A DNA stretch of 64,000 nt from Saccharomyces mikatae IFO 1815 (lineage: Eukaryota > Ascomycota > Saccharomycetes > Saccharomycetales > Saccharomycetaceae). Positions within the stretch are counted from its first letter, which is position 1; each line of letters opens with the position of its first letter. Location of the stretch: positions 124,001 through 188,000 of the forward strand of contig NC_079271.1 of the NCBI RefSeq assembly GCF_947241705.1, given 5' to 3'. Positions 56,979 through 64,000 of the stretch are shown in pieces. The notes below the pieces were generated by a model. It searched no databases, was not told where the DNA came from, and saw only the letters and a list, made by a program, of their open reading frames with translations. Position numbers and translations under genes: made by a program.

Positions 56979-58379
56979 CTATAAATTTAAGTACTCTTTC
57001 ATATATTGCCAATTAGGTTTTAGTTCTTTAGCAAGAGTATTGGGATAACTGATGCAACAATGGAGCCCGTTAGCAGGGGTAGAAATCACACTTAACGTAA
57101 AAATTGAAGATATACTTTGTGGCTCATTGAATATGGCATCCTTTATATGGAATCGCAAACTGGTATTGCATGCATTCTTAAAGTCTTGAAATCCTAAGTT
57201 TGTTATTTCAAATGTAGAAGAGGGTCCGTTGTTGAAGTTTATTCTATCTTCAATAAATTGCTGGGAAGAGATAACCTCTAGTAACTTAACTTCATTAACT
57301 CTATCTATTACTTTATCCTTAGTACTGCTTTTTATAGTTTCTTGGATTTGAGCCGAGATATCCCATATTCCAAGGCCTCGGTGCAGTTTATGCTTGAACT
57401 CTATAGCTGCGATTAAATTTCCTACAGCTAATTCGTCATTTGAAGGTAATTTTAAGATTTGTTTACAAGAACTTCTAGTATTCATTGGCAACTCGATTTT
57501 CAAAAATGACCCTGTATAATCATGTACAGCTGTTTCTTCAAAACTCTTACATACTAAGGCTCCTAGAAGGGACGTTAAGGAGGTATTATGGATCTTGCAT
57601 TCTTGCAAAATCGTTTTGAGGTGTGCTGGAGATAATTGAAATTCCCAATGACAGTTAGTGTTTTTTACTTTATATGTGTGACTCTCATTAATTGGGTTGT
57701 CCTCCAGCAGGTCTTTTGGAAAAGTGTAGTTCGCAAACTGTATTAAGCTCTTATTGTTGGATACAATTATTTGAGGAAACCAATAATATAGTCTGCTGGC
57801 TAATTGACGTATTACATGCCAATTCCAAGGTATGGGCCAATCACCGTATACAGGGGCTAATATAAATTCTTCGTTCAAAGGACTTAATACAGGGGAATAA
57901 ACAGTTTCGTTTTCCCTCAGCTGTTGCTCTTGTAAACCCTCCATAAACGTTTCCCATACATGGACAGCGGATATGCCATCCATGAGAACATGATCCGTCA
58001 ACAATAACATTTGGTTTTGATTAGGAATAATCAGCAGCTTCCATAAAGGTTTGTGTTCACTATAGGAAAAGTTATAGTTTTGAAAGATGTAGTTTATCTC
58101 GACCTCCGTTAGATGGTTCCAATTGTGATGGTATTCTACAATATCACCAAATTTGAATGGTTTGTCAATGTTCTGTAGGAAATATTCATTCTCAGATTCG
58201 TCATAAAACACATTACATGTCAAACGTTCATGTTGGGTGAGTGTGTATTTAAGAGCTGTTATCAGATGACGTGTGTCAGGTAATTTATTGAGTTTGACTC
58301 CCACATAAAAACAAGAATGAAGATTTAGTTTGCTTCGATGAAAAAAGTAACCCTCAATAGCGGACAATCGAACCTTCAT
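56979..58379 (-). CDS. SLI1: N-acetyltransferase conferring myriocin resistance
   Basis: Encodes 466 residues, close to S. cerevisiae Sli1 (468). The enzyme N-acetylates and so inactivates myriocin (ISP-1), a drug that blocks serine palmitoyltransferase, the start of sphingolipid synthesis. The alcohol acetyltransferase/condensation-type motif HxxxDG is HVLMDG with His130 and Asp134. A second family block is seen in the C-terminal half (LPMNTRSSCKQIL). It is related to the Atf alcohol acetyltransferases. A 63-codon frame directly upstream overlaps its start codon and is listed separately. Confidence 0.94.
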   Translation of the reverse strand: MKVRLSAIEGYFFHRSKLNLHSCFYVGVKLNKLPDTRHLITALKYTLTQHERLTCNVFYDESENEYFLQNIDKPFKFGDIVEYHHNWNHLTEVEINYIFQNYNFSYSEHKPLWKLLIIPNQNQMLLLTDHVLMDGISAVHVWETFMEGLQEQQLRENETVYSPVLSPLNEEFILAPVYGDWPIPWNWHVIRQLASRLYYWFPQIIVSNNKSLIQFANYTFPKDLLEDNPINESHTYKVKNTNCHWEFQLSPAHLKTILQECKIHNTSLTSLLGALVCKSFEETAVHDYTGSFLKIELPMNTRSSCKQILKLPSNDELAVGNLIAAIEFKHKLHRGLGIWDISAQIQETIKSSTKDKVIDRVNEVKLLEVISSQQFIEDRINFNNGPSSTFEITNLGFQDFKNACNTSLRFHIKDAIFNEPQSISSIFTLSVISTPANGLHCCISYPNTLAKELKPNWQYMKEYLNL

Positions 58380-58567
58380 TTTTGTGTTTTCTCAAGGAAA
58401 TAACAGTTTATTGTTTCTTTAAGAGAGTAAAACTGTGTGAAAAGTGGTAATTTAGAACGAGAATCTTTCTTATTCGCTTTGCGCAGGTGGTTGCGAAAGA
58501 GTAGACAATAAAGTAAAAAGCTATAAATTAGGAAAATTGAATCTGTAGCCAAAAAATGCAGTAACAT
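58376..58567 (-). other. 63-codon frame overlapping the SLI1 start (ATGA)
   Basis: An ATG at 58567 opens 63 codons whose TGA (58378-58376) overlaps the SLI1 ATG by two bases. The product would have a hydrophobic N-terminal half (FLATDSIFLIYSFLLYCLLF) and a basic C-terminal half. It fills most of the 351-bp gap between ZPR1 and SLI1. Whether it is transcribed with SLI1 is unknown. It may be chance, as the DNA here is AT-rich. Confidence 0.25.
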
Positions 58568-58730
58568 CTATTTTAACTATAATACAAAAGTTTATTAAAT
58601 TTAGTTGAATTTAAGACTGCTTGTCTGTTTAAAAAAAAAAAGAATAAATATCATACCATGTGTGCCTGTGCAGAAAATATAAAAGTGTGAAGTAAGAGGA
58701 AATGAGAAGGAAAGAAACAAGCAACTACTC
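58380..58730. other. ZPR1-SLI1 intergenic region
   Basis: ZPR1 3' end and SLI1 promoter (both minus strand). It contains an A12 run near 58630 and the short frame described above. No regulatory site was recognised. Confidence 0.5.
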
Positions 58731-60191
58731 TTACTCTACCTTTATATCGGACAATCCGAGGTCTTCATTTTGTTCCTTTGTCCTTTCGTAATCTTCAATA
58801 GTCATATTCGGATCTGGATCAGGGGCGTAGACATTTTGTATGTACGAACCAGCTAATGGATCCTCCATAACCACTGTAAATTTGACTTTTCCAGCAATGG
58901 CCTCCTTTAGCTTGGCAAAAAAATCTATCCAACGGCTCTTCGTTGCTTCATCCATGGAATCCGAAGTTTGGGTGAAAATACGCGACTCCAATTCTTCGTA
59001 AACTTGTCTTAATAGGCCTTCCAAAGTGGTGAATCTACCACCCAATGTGCCCTCTTGAATATCAAGATGCAATTCAGGGATAACCATACTACATGTTTCA
59101 GACTTCAAAATATCACGGGATAGATCGGCTGCATCATCACAGTAAAGGGTGATTCTTCTCCCCTTGTCTGGAATAGCACCACCTGTCTTCACCTCATTAG
59201 ACTTGTAACCACAGTGATCGCAAACCGTAGACATAATGATAACTTCTTTGAAATGTGGAATGTTTACCGGCTTCATATGAGTTTCGCACTCTTGGGTGCA
59301 TGATGGACAAGAAGCTCTGAATGTTTGCACTTCGTTATTGAAGTTTTCGATGTCTGTGGCATCTGATAAAAACTGAGGATTGGCTGAGCCAACTTTAACC
59401 GATTCAGATGGGTTTCTTTCACGATTGGCCAATTGCTTGAGTTGTTCTTGGCGACGTTGTTCCAGCTGGTCTCTCGTGATAATACCGACTTGAACGTTTT
59501 GTTCATCAGTTCTTACGTATTGGGTATGAGACCATTTGTGCTGAGGCTCGCCAGGTTTGTATTCAATCCAGGAATTTCCGGCAGGGTCATCCAAAACAAA
59601 TGTTACAGGTATAGTGTTGGGTTCACAGTTGATGTACGATTTAACTTTTTTTATAAAGTCATCGATCTTGTTGTAAAGATTCTCGTCTATAGATTTTCTC
59701 ATCTTTTGGTCTTGCGATAAATCGTCGATCATCTCTGATAACAAACCTTCTACTGTGGTAAGTTGGCCTCGTTTGGCAGGAATTTCAATGTCTAGTTCGA
59801 CAAATTTACAAGTGGCAGTTTCTGACTTGATAACTTGTCTGTTAAAATCTTCACGACACTCTACTTTCAGAATGTAACGGGAACCCTTCTCTTGGATTTG
59901 GGAGGCTGGTTGAATCTCACAGTTCTTAAACCCACAATGTGGGCACTCGAAAGACATGATGATGATTTCTCTGAAATATGGAATAGAAGTCAGCAAAAGT
60001 CTCGTTGTACCGTTTTTGCCACAGTTCATGCAAAGAGACTCGACCTCCTGTACTGGGTGGCCCATAGCGTCTTCTGCACCGGTCAACTTAACACCGTCGT
60101 TAGCTTCGCTGTGGTCAGCTACGGTTTCATTTTCAATCTCTGCAGCAGCTTCACCTACTGGTTTGAACAGGTCTTGCTTTTGTTCGCTCAT
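58731..60191 (-). CDS. ZPR1: ZPR1 zinc finger protein, eEF1A chaperone
   Basis: Encodes 486 residues, as in S. cerevisiae. The essential protein binds newly made eEF1A and helps it fold. It consists of two tandem ZPR1 modules, each a four-cysteine zinc finger plus a beta domain. Finger 1 has CMNC at 54-57 and CPHC at 83-86; finger 2 has CPSC near residue 297 and CDHC about 30 residues later. The spacer segments LLLTSIPYFREIIIMSFEC and MKPVNIPHFKEVIIMSTVC show the duplication well. The N-terminus and the end are acidic. It shares a 460-bp divergent promoter, with a heat-shock element, with YGR210C. Confidence 0.96.
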   Translation of the reverse strand: MSEQKQDLFKPVGEAAAEIENETVADHSEANDGVKLTGAEDAMGHPVQEVESLCMNCGKNGTTRLLLTSIPYFREIIIMSFECPHCGFKNCEIQPASQIQEKGSRYILKVECREDFNRQVIKSETATCKFVELDIEIPAKRGQLTTVEGLLSEMIDDLSQDQKMRKSIDENLYNKIDDFIKKVKSYINCEPNTIPVTFVLDDPAGNSWIEYKPGEPQHKWSHTQYVRTDEQNVQVGIITRDQLEQRRQEQLKQLANRERNPSESVKVGSANPQFLSDATDIENFNNEVQTFRASCPSCTQECETHMKPVNIPHFKEVIIMSTVCDHCGYKSNEVKTGGAIPDKGRRITLYCDDAADLSRDILKSETCSMVIPELHLDIQEGTLGGRFTTLEGLLRQVYEELESRIFTQTSDSMDEATKSRWIDFFAKLKEAIAGKVKFTVVMEDPLAGSYIQNVYAPDPDPNMTIEDYERTKEQNEDLGLSDIKVE

Positions 60192-60651
60192 TATATCTTG
60201 ACCTACGTATAAGTTTCTACTGAACTATCTACCAGTAATGCTGTCAAGAATTATGTTATCACGGTGCATTTCCTAGACCTGTATATTGCATGTTATTATA
60301 AGCGTGCATCTCATCGCTGAAAAATTTTCCTCAACCATCAACTTTTAGTCTCCACCCTGCTAGGGCTAGAATATTCTGGAATATCCTAGAGGGTTTTATT
60401 GAGTTTATTATAGGGTTGATGTTGCTTTTTGAATATGGTGAGATAAGGGTCATCTTTTGAATTTCAAGATGAAAAATATCTCGATGCCTTTTTTTTTCAA
60501 AAGAGTAGTACAAGAACTGCAATGCTGTGGAAGGCATAAAAACATGTGTAAGCATTCTAGGATGTTGTGCGGAAAGAAGTGGTTTTGTTTTTATTTTATT
60601 ACCTTCTGGTATTGGTCCTCTTTAAAGGAAAAGCAAAAATAAAGCTATAAT
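60192..60651. promoter_or_regulatory. ZPR1-YGR210C divergent promoter region
   Basis: 460 bp between two divergent translation-related genes. A heat-shock element at 60369-60381 lies about 180 bp from the ZPR1 start and 270 bp from the YGR210C start. Nothing else stood out. Confidence 0.55.
60369..60381. promoter_or_regulatory. Heat-shock element (GAAnnTTCnnGAA)
   Basis: Three perfect alternating Hsf1 units, GAA-ta-TTC-tg-GAA, continue with two imperfect units (TCC at 60384-60386 and GAG at 60389-60391) at the correct 5-bp spacing. Three contiguous units are the minimum for firm Hsf1 trimer binding. Confidence 0.75.
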
Positions 60652-61887
60652 ATGCCTAGAGATCCATTGATTGGTATTGTGGGTAAGCCATCTTCTGGTA
60701 AATCCACCACGTTAAATTCTTTGACTGATGCAGGTGCGGCAGTAGGAGCGTTCCCCTTTACTACTATCGAACCTAATCAGGCCACTGGCTACTTGCAAGT
60801 TGAGTGTGCTTGTTCCAGATTCGGTAAGGAGGATCTTTGTAAACCTAACTACGGTTGGTGTAGCAATGGTAAGAGGCATATCCCCATCAAACTGTTGGAC
60901 GTAGCGGGGCTTGTTCCTGGAGCGCATTCTGGGCGGGGACTTGGAAATAAATTCTTGGATGATTTGAGACACGCAGATGCTCTGATCCACGTGGTGGACG
61001 TTAGTGGGACGACAGACGCAGAGGGAAAGAATACAAGAGGTTATGATCCATTGAACGATATAGAATGGTTGCAAGATGAGATCAGGCTATGGGTCGAAGG
61101 GAACCTGAAGAAAAGATGGGGGTCCATTGTGCGTAAACATACGGCAACGAAATCCAGCATAGTGGACACACTGCAAGCGCAATTCGGTGGGTATGGTTCG
61201 CATGCGCCCATGATCCAAAAAGCACTGGACAGATTGAAGGGATTACCACCTTTGGAAAAATGGGATGACGAATGGATCACTCGAGTGGTCAAGTCCTTTA
61301 TGGTGGAAAAATTCCCCACAGTATTAGCGCTTAACAAGATCGACCACCCAGACGCTGATAAGAACGTTTCTAAAATCATGTTAAAGTATCCTGACACCAA
61401 AGCTGTGCTGACCAGCGCGGTGACAGAAGTGTTTTTGAGGAAATTGAAAAAGCAAGGTTTCATACTATATGATGAGGGCACAGAGTTCGTTGACACGTAT
61501 GAGGACGAACCAGAAAAACTGAAGCCACTGGATGACAAACTTCTCAATAGAATTGAGAATATAAGAGACCTGGTCCTGTATAGGTTCGGATCTACGGGTG
61601 TTGTTCAGGTGCTGCAAGCGGCTACAGACATTCTTGGACTGATACCGGTGTACACTGTGAAGAACATCCAGACTTTCACCGGAGGCAATGGAACCAACGT
61701 GTTTAGAGACTGTTTCTTGGTTAAAAGAGGAACCCCTGTTGGTAAAGTCGCCAGGTACATTATGGGTGGCGAGGTAACCATTGCAAGCATCGAAACTGTT
61801 GGTGGCGTAAGAGTTAGTGAAGAAAGTCTTGTTGAGCCCGGTAAAAATGATATACTCGGTTTCAAGATTGCTCCAAGATCAGCATAA
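60652..61887 (+). CDS. YchF/OLA1-type GTPase (YGR210C)
   Basis: Encodes 411 residues, the counterpart of YGR210C. It is an Obg-family P-loop protein of the YchF branch, in the archaeal-type subgroup distinct from OLA1 itself. The G1 loop GKPSSGKST is at residues 11-19, switch region FPFTTIEPN near 33, G3 as [36 protein letters not shown] (in parts) and NKID as G4. The C-terminal TGS domain contains [23 protein letters not shown] (in parts). Relatives bind ribosomes, so a role in translation is likely; the exact role is unknown. NKID is the standard guanine motif, unlike OLA1, which prefers ATP. Confidence 0.93.
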   Translation: MPRDPLIGIVGKPSSGKSTTLNSLTDAGAAVGAFPFTTIEPNQATGYLQVECACSRFGKEDLCKPNYGWCSNGKRHIPIKLLDVAGLVPGAHSGRGLGNKFLDDLRHADALIHVVDVSGTTDAEGKNTRGYDPLNDIEWLQDEIRLWVEGNLKKRWGSIVRKHTATKSSIVDTLQAQFGGYGSHAPMIQKALDRLKGLPPLEKWDDEWITRVVKSFMVEKFPTVLALNKIDHPDADKNVSKIMLKYPDTKAVLTSAVTEVFLRKLKKQGFILYDEGTEFVDTYEDEPEKLKPLDDKLLNRIENIRDLVLYRFGSTGVVQVLQAATDILGLIPVYTVKNIQTFTGGNGTNVFRDCFLVKRGTPVGKVARYIMGGEVTIASIETVGGVRVSEESLVEPGKNDILGFKIAPRSA

Positions 61888-61889
61888 CG

Positions 61890-61896
61890 TTAGTAA
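61890..61896 (+). promoter_or_regulatory. Yap1-type site (TTAGTAA), distal
   Basis: Exact TTAGTAA two bases after the YGR210C stop codon, 274 bp before TRX2. Possibly a third Yap1 element for TRX2, or chance. Confidence 0.4.
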
Positions 61897-61950
61897 AGTG
61901 CCTACTGATCTTAATTCATCGTTAAAATAAATGTGTAATTATCTATACTA

Positions 61951-61957
61951 TTAGTAA
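61951..61957 (+). promoter_or_regulatory. Yap1-type site (TTAGTAA) upstream of TRX2
   Basis: Exact TTAGTAA 213 bp before the TRX2 start. Yap1 induction of TRX2 by peroxide is a classic response in yeast. Confidence 0.75.
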
Positions 61958-61991
61958 AGGATGCTCCTTGTAAAGTTGGTTGGTTCTTTTT

Positions 61992-61998
61992 CTTACTA
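61992..61998 (+). promoter_or_regulatory. Yap1-type site (TTACTAA) upstream of TRX2
   Basis: Exact TTACTAA 172 bp before the TRX2 start, paired with the site at 61951. TTAGTAA and TTACTAA are the two preferred Yap1 targets. Confidence 0.75.
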
Positions 61999-62169
61999 AG
62001 CGCGTCCATTTTCCAGCCAGCGGAGAGAGGGAGATAAGTATATAAGAAAGTCATTCGGGGGATGAAAAGTTGGCAAGAGAGAACAAGCAATAATTCTTCT
62101 CTCTTCTAGCAAACATTAGCTACAGCCGCTTAAACGAGACTATACAAAACTTCAAATAACATATCAACA

Positions 62170-62484
62170 ATGGTTGCTGAATTGAAATCCGCCTCTGAAT
62201 ACGACAATGCTTTAGCGTCCGGCGACAAATTAGTCGTCGTTGATTTTTTTGCCACATGGTGTGGTCCATGTAAGATGATTGCCCCAATGATCGAAAAGTT
62301 TGCGGAACAATATTCTGACGCTTCCTTCTACAAGTTGGATGTTGATGAAGTTACAGACATTGCTCAAAAAGCCGAAGTCTCTTCCATGCCCACTATTGTC
62401 TTCTACAAGGGCGGTAAGGAAGTTACCAGAGTGGTCGGTGCTAACCCAGCTGCTATCAAACAAGCCATCGCTTCCAACGTATAG
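62170..62484 (+). CDS. TRX2: Thioredoxin 2
   Basis: Encodes 104 residues, the standard thioredoxin length. It reduces disulfides in peroxiredoxins, ribonucleotide reductase, PAPS reductase and oxidised Yap1, and is recharged by NADPH through Trr1. The active site is WCGPC, Cys31 and Cys34. The cis-proline loop is SSMPT with Pro74. The buried Asp25 (VVDFFATW) is kept. It differs at about six positions from S. cerevisiae Trx2 from memory (for example VAEL for VTQL at the start, and TIVF for TLIF), which argues for another species. Two or three Yap1 sites lie upstream. Confidence 0.97.
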   Translation: MVAELKSASEYDNALASGDKLVVVDFFATWCGPCKMIAPMIEKFAEQYSDASFYKLDVDEVTDIAQKAEVSSMPTIVFYKGGKEVTRVVGANPAAIKQAIASNV

Positions 62485-62589
62485 CTGGTGATATAATAAC
62501 ACTACGTAAAAATATATCATGCCTGCACGGAGTAAGTAAAAAGCTTTTTAAAGAAATTCTATTATATCTATGTCTTTTATGTCATGTTT

Positions 62590-63519
62590 TTATTGTTTGT
62601 TGTATATTTCATCGTCGGTGTAGCCGAGAATGTATAAGATATCTTTCATGGACTTGGTGTTCAACTTGCAAGGTGCAGCTTTTTGTACTTTTGGCTTGGC
62701 GTTCCATGCAATACCAAAACCGGCGGTAGCCATGGCTGGTAGATCGTTACCACCGTCACCCACCATACAACTTGACTCAACAGGAACTTTGTAGTCCTTG
62801 CATAGTTGCAGAAGGGTCTCACTCTTGCATTCTCCATCGACAATAGGGCCCAGTGTCTTACCAGTTAATTTTCCCTCGGCATCTACTTCCAGCAAGTTAG
62901 CCTTACAGAAATCTAAACCTAGTTGATTTTTAATAAAACTGGCAAATTGGATAAATCCACCGCTTAAAACGGCAAGCTTACAATTTTTGGCGTGAAGGAA
63001 CTTACAAAGTTCGGGTACACCCTTGGTGATCTCCAATTTTTGTTTTATCTCATCATATAATGTATCAATTTGTAGGCCTTGCAATAGTTTAACGCGTTCT
63101 CTTAAAGACTCTTTGAAATCTAGCTCATTGTTCATGGCTCTTTCTGTGATTTCGTGCACTTGTTTTTCGACGCTAGCATAAGCAGCAATCAGTTCGATGA
63201 CCTCTTGGTAGATCAATGTTGAGTCCATGTCGAAGACAAATAGCTTTTTAGCTTGACGATATTCATTGTCGGCAGAAATGATTACATCAACATCACTATG
63301 ACTTTCAATCATGCCCATCAATTCATTCTTGAGATTGTTCTGAGAAACAGATTCTGCGACTTCAACATATATGTCGGTAGCTCTTGTTGATAGTTTCTTG
63401 GTGCTACTGATCGATATCTCCTTTTTCGAGCATTCAATAATTTCATTGGCTAGCTGATCGATAGTTTCCTGTGGGAGACTTTCTCCATGAGCTATGCAAG
63501 TGATAACAAATCTTGACAT
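62590..63519 (-). CDS. SER2: Phosphoserine phosphatase
   Basis: Encodes 309 residues, as in S. cerevisiae. The enzyme makes serine from phosphoserine, the last step of the glycolysis-derived serine pathway, in the cytosol. It is a HAD-superfamily phosphatase. The nucleophile motif is DMDST with Asp97 and acid/base Asp99. Motif II is the serine in VLSGGF, and motif III with the magnesium aspartates is GDGGNDLPAM. The conserved lysine is in the GIAWNAKPKVQ block. The first 85 residues form an ACT-like regulatory region. It converges on TRX2 and is divergent from CIR1, with 245 bp between starts. Confidence 0.97.
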   Translation of the reverse strand: MSRFVITCIAHGESLPQETIDQLANEIIECSKKEISISSTKKLSTRATDIYVEVAESVSQNNLKNELMGMIESHSDVDVIISADNEYRQAKKLFVFDMDSTLIYQEVIELIAAYASVEKQVHEITERAMNNELDFKESLRERVKLLQGLQIDTLYDEIKQKLEITKGVPELCKFLHAKNCKLAVLSGGFIQFASFIKNQLGLDFCKANLLEVDAEGKLTGKTLGPIVDGECKSETLLQLCKDYKVPVESSCMVGDGGNDLPAMATAGFGIAWNAKPKVQKAAPCKLNTKSMKDILYILGYTDDEIYNKQ

Positions 63520-63764
63520 TTTAGTACGCTAGCGAGGACTATGTATATACGATTGAGCCAGCTTGAATATAGTTATCTGTTTCTTCCTCTATGTAGTTTC
63601 ATACTTCTCAAATTTTTTATTTTTTTTTTCACTAAAGCTCTTTTCGAGATTATTAGTATTGACTCTTTCTTTCTCGGTGCAAAATATTTATGATTTAAGA
63701 AGAGTTGCCAACGTACATCAGGATTGAGTATCCCAATAGGTTACTACTAGGAAGAGTAATAAGG

Positions 63765-64000
63765 ATGTCTGCAAAACAGCAACTACGTATACTGGTTCCA
63801 GTGAAAAGGGTAGTTGATTTTCAAATTAAACCAAGAGTAAATAAGACCTTAACCGGAATTGAAACTAATGGGATTAAATTCAGCATTAACCCATTTGATG
63901 ATATTGCAGTAGAAGAGGCTATCAGGATTAAGGAGAAGAAAAAGGGTTTGGTAGACTCCACACATGCTGTGTCTATTGGTTCTGCCAAATCTCAGGATAT
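63765..64000 (+). CDS. CIR1: Electron transfer flavoprotein beta subunit, N-terminal part
   Basis: Starts at ATG 63765 and runs off the right edge after 78 codons, about a third of the expected 260-residue protein. It matches the ETF beta family start, with RILVPVKRVVDFQIKPRV and the conserved NPFDDIAVEEAIRIKEK block. With the alpha subunit Aim45 it forms the mitochondrial matrix ETF that passes electrons to ETF-ubiquinone oxidoreductase Cir2. Like many ETF beta proteins it shows no typical cleaved presequence in this part. Naming rests on the motif and the order next to SER2. Confidence 0.93.
   Translation, partial: MSAKQQLRILVPVKRVVDFQIKPRVNKTLTGIETNGIKFSINPFDDIAVEEAIRIKEKKKGLVDSTHAVSIGSAKSQD

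Overview
The window is nuclear DNA of a budding yeast of the genus Saccharomyces. Every gene has a clear counterpart on the right arm of S. cerevisiae chromosome VII, in the same order and relative strands. The window runs in the reverse direction to the standard chromosome map, from YAP1802 (YGR241C) to CIR1 (YGR207C). It is not S. cerevisiae itself. Compared from memory, Trx2 differs at about six of 104 residues, and Kel2, Pex21, Bns1 and Azr1 differ far more. That spread suggests a sister species more distant than a strain and probably more distant than S. paradoxus. Yeast hallmarks are dense intron-poor genes, two TACTAAC-type introns, an U5 snRNA with the fungal loop and Sm site, a tRNA-Gly, and Ty1-like delta and Ty3-like sigma LTRs.

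Layout. 1-12.2 kb: end of YAP1802 (endocytosis), PFK1 (glycolysis), PEX21 (peroxisome import), KEL2 (polarity), and YGR237C (unknown; possible Usp-like fold). 12.6-15.6 kb: two small mitochondrial-type genes, SPG1 and MIC26, then flavohemoglobin YHB1. 15.6-22.8 kb: a long YHB1/PHO81 intergenic region with a Pho4-type CACGTG, PHO81, the convergent ankyrin chaperone gene NAS6, and prohibitin PHB2. 23-28 kb: BNS1, SMI1/KNR4 and DIE2/ALG10. 28.4-34.5 kb: AMA1 with a Mer1-type regulated intron, AZR1, and HSV2. 34.6-39.4 kb: PET54, U5 snRNA (SNR7), TOS2, MRPL9. 39.6-50.7 kb: exportin CRM1, a tRNA-Gly with one solo delta and one sigma LTR upstream, and the large calcium channel gene CCH1. 50.9-55.9 kb: GPI1, RSM27, intron-containing RPS0A and a GC-rich promoter block. 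55.9-64 kb: RTA1, SLI1, ZPR1, YGR210C, TRX2, SER2 and the start of CIR1.

The genes are ordinary housekeeping and stress genes and do not form a cluster with one job. I found no new multi-gene system. The best leads are regulatory or structural: a perfect 20-bp palindrome around CACGTG between AZR1 and HSV2; a heat-shock element between ZPR1 and YGR210C; a cluster of Tbf1-like motifs between BNS1 and SMI1; a 300-bp GC-rich island upstream of RPS0A; the LTR pair beside the tRNA; two upstream ORFs placed tightly against KEL2 and SLI1; and the uncharacterised YGR237C protein. Comparisons with S. cerevisiae are from memory, with no alignment run.
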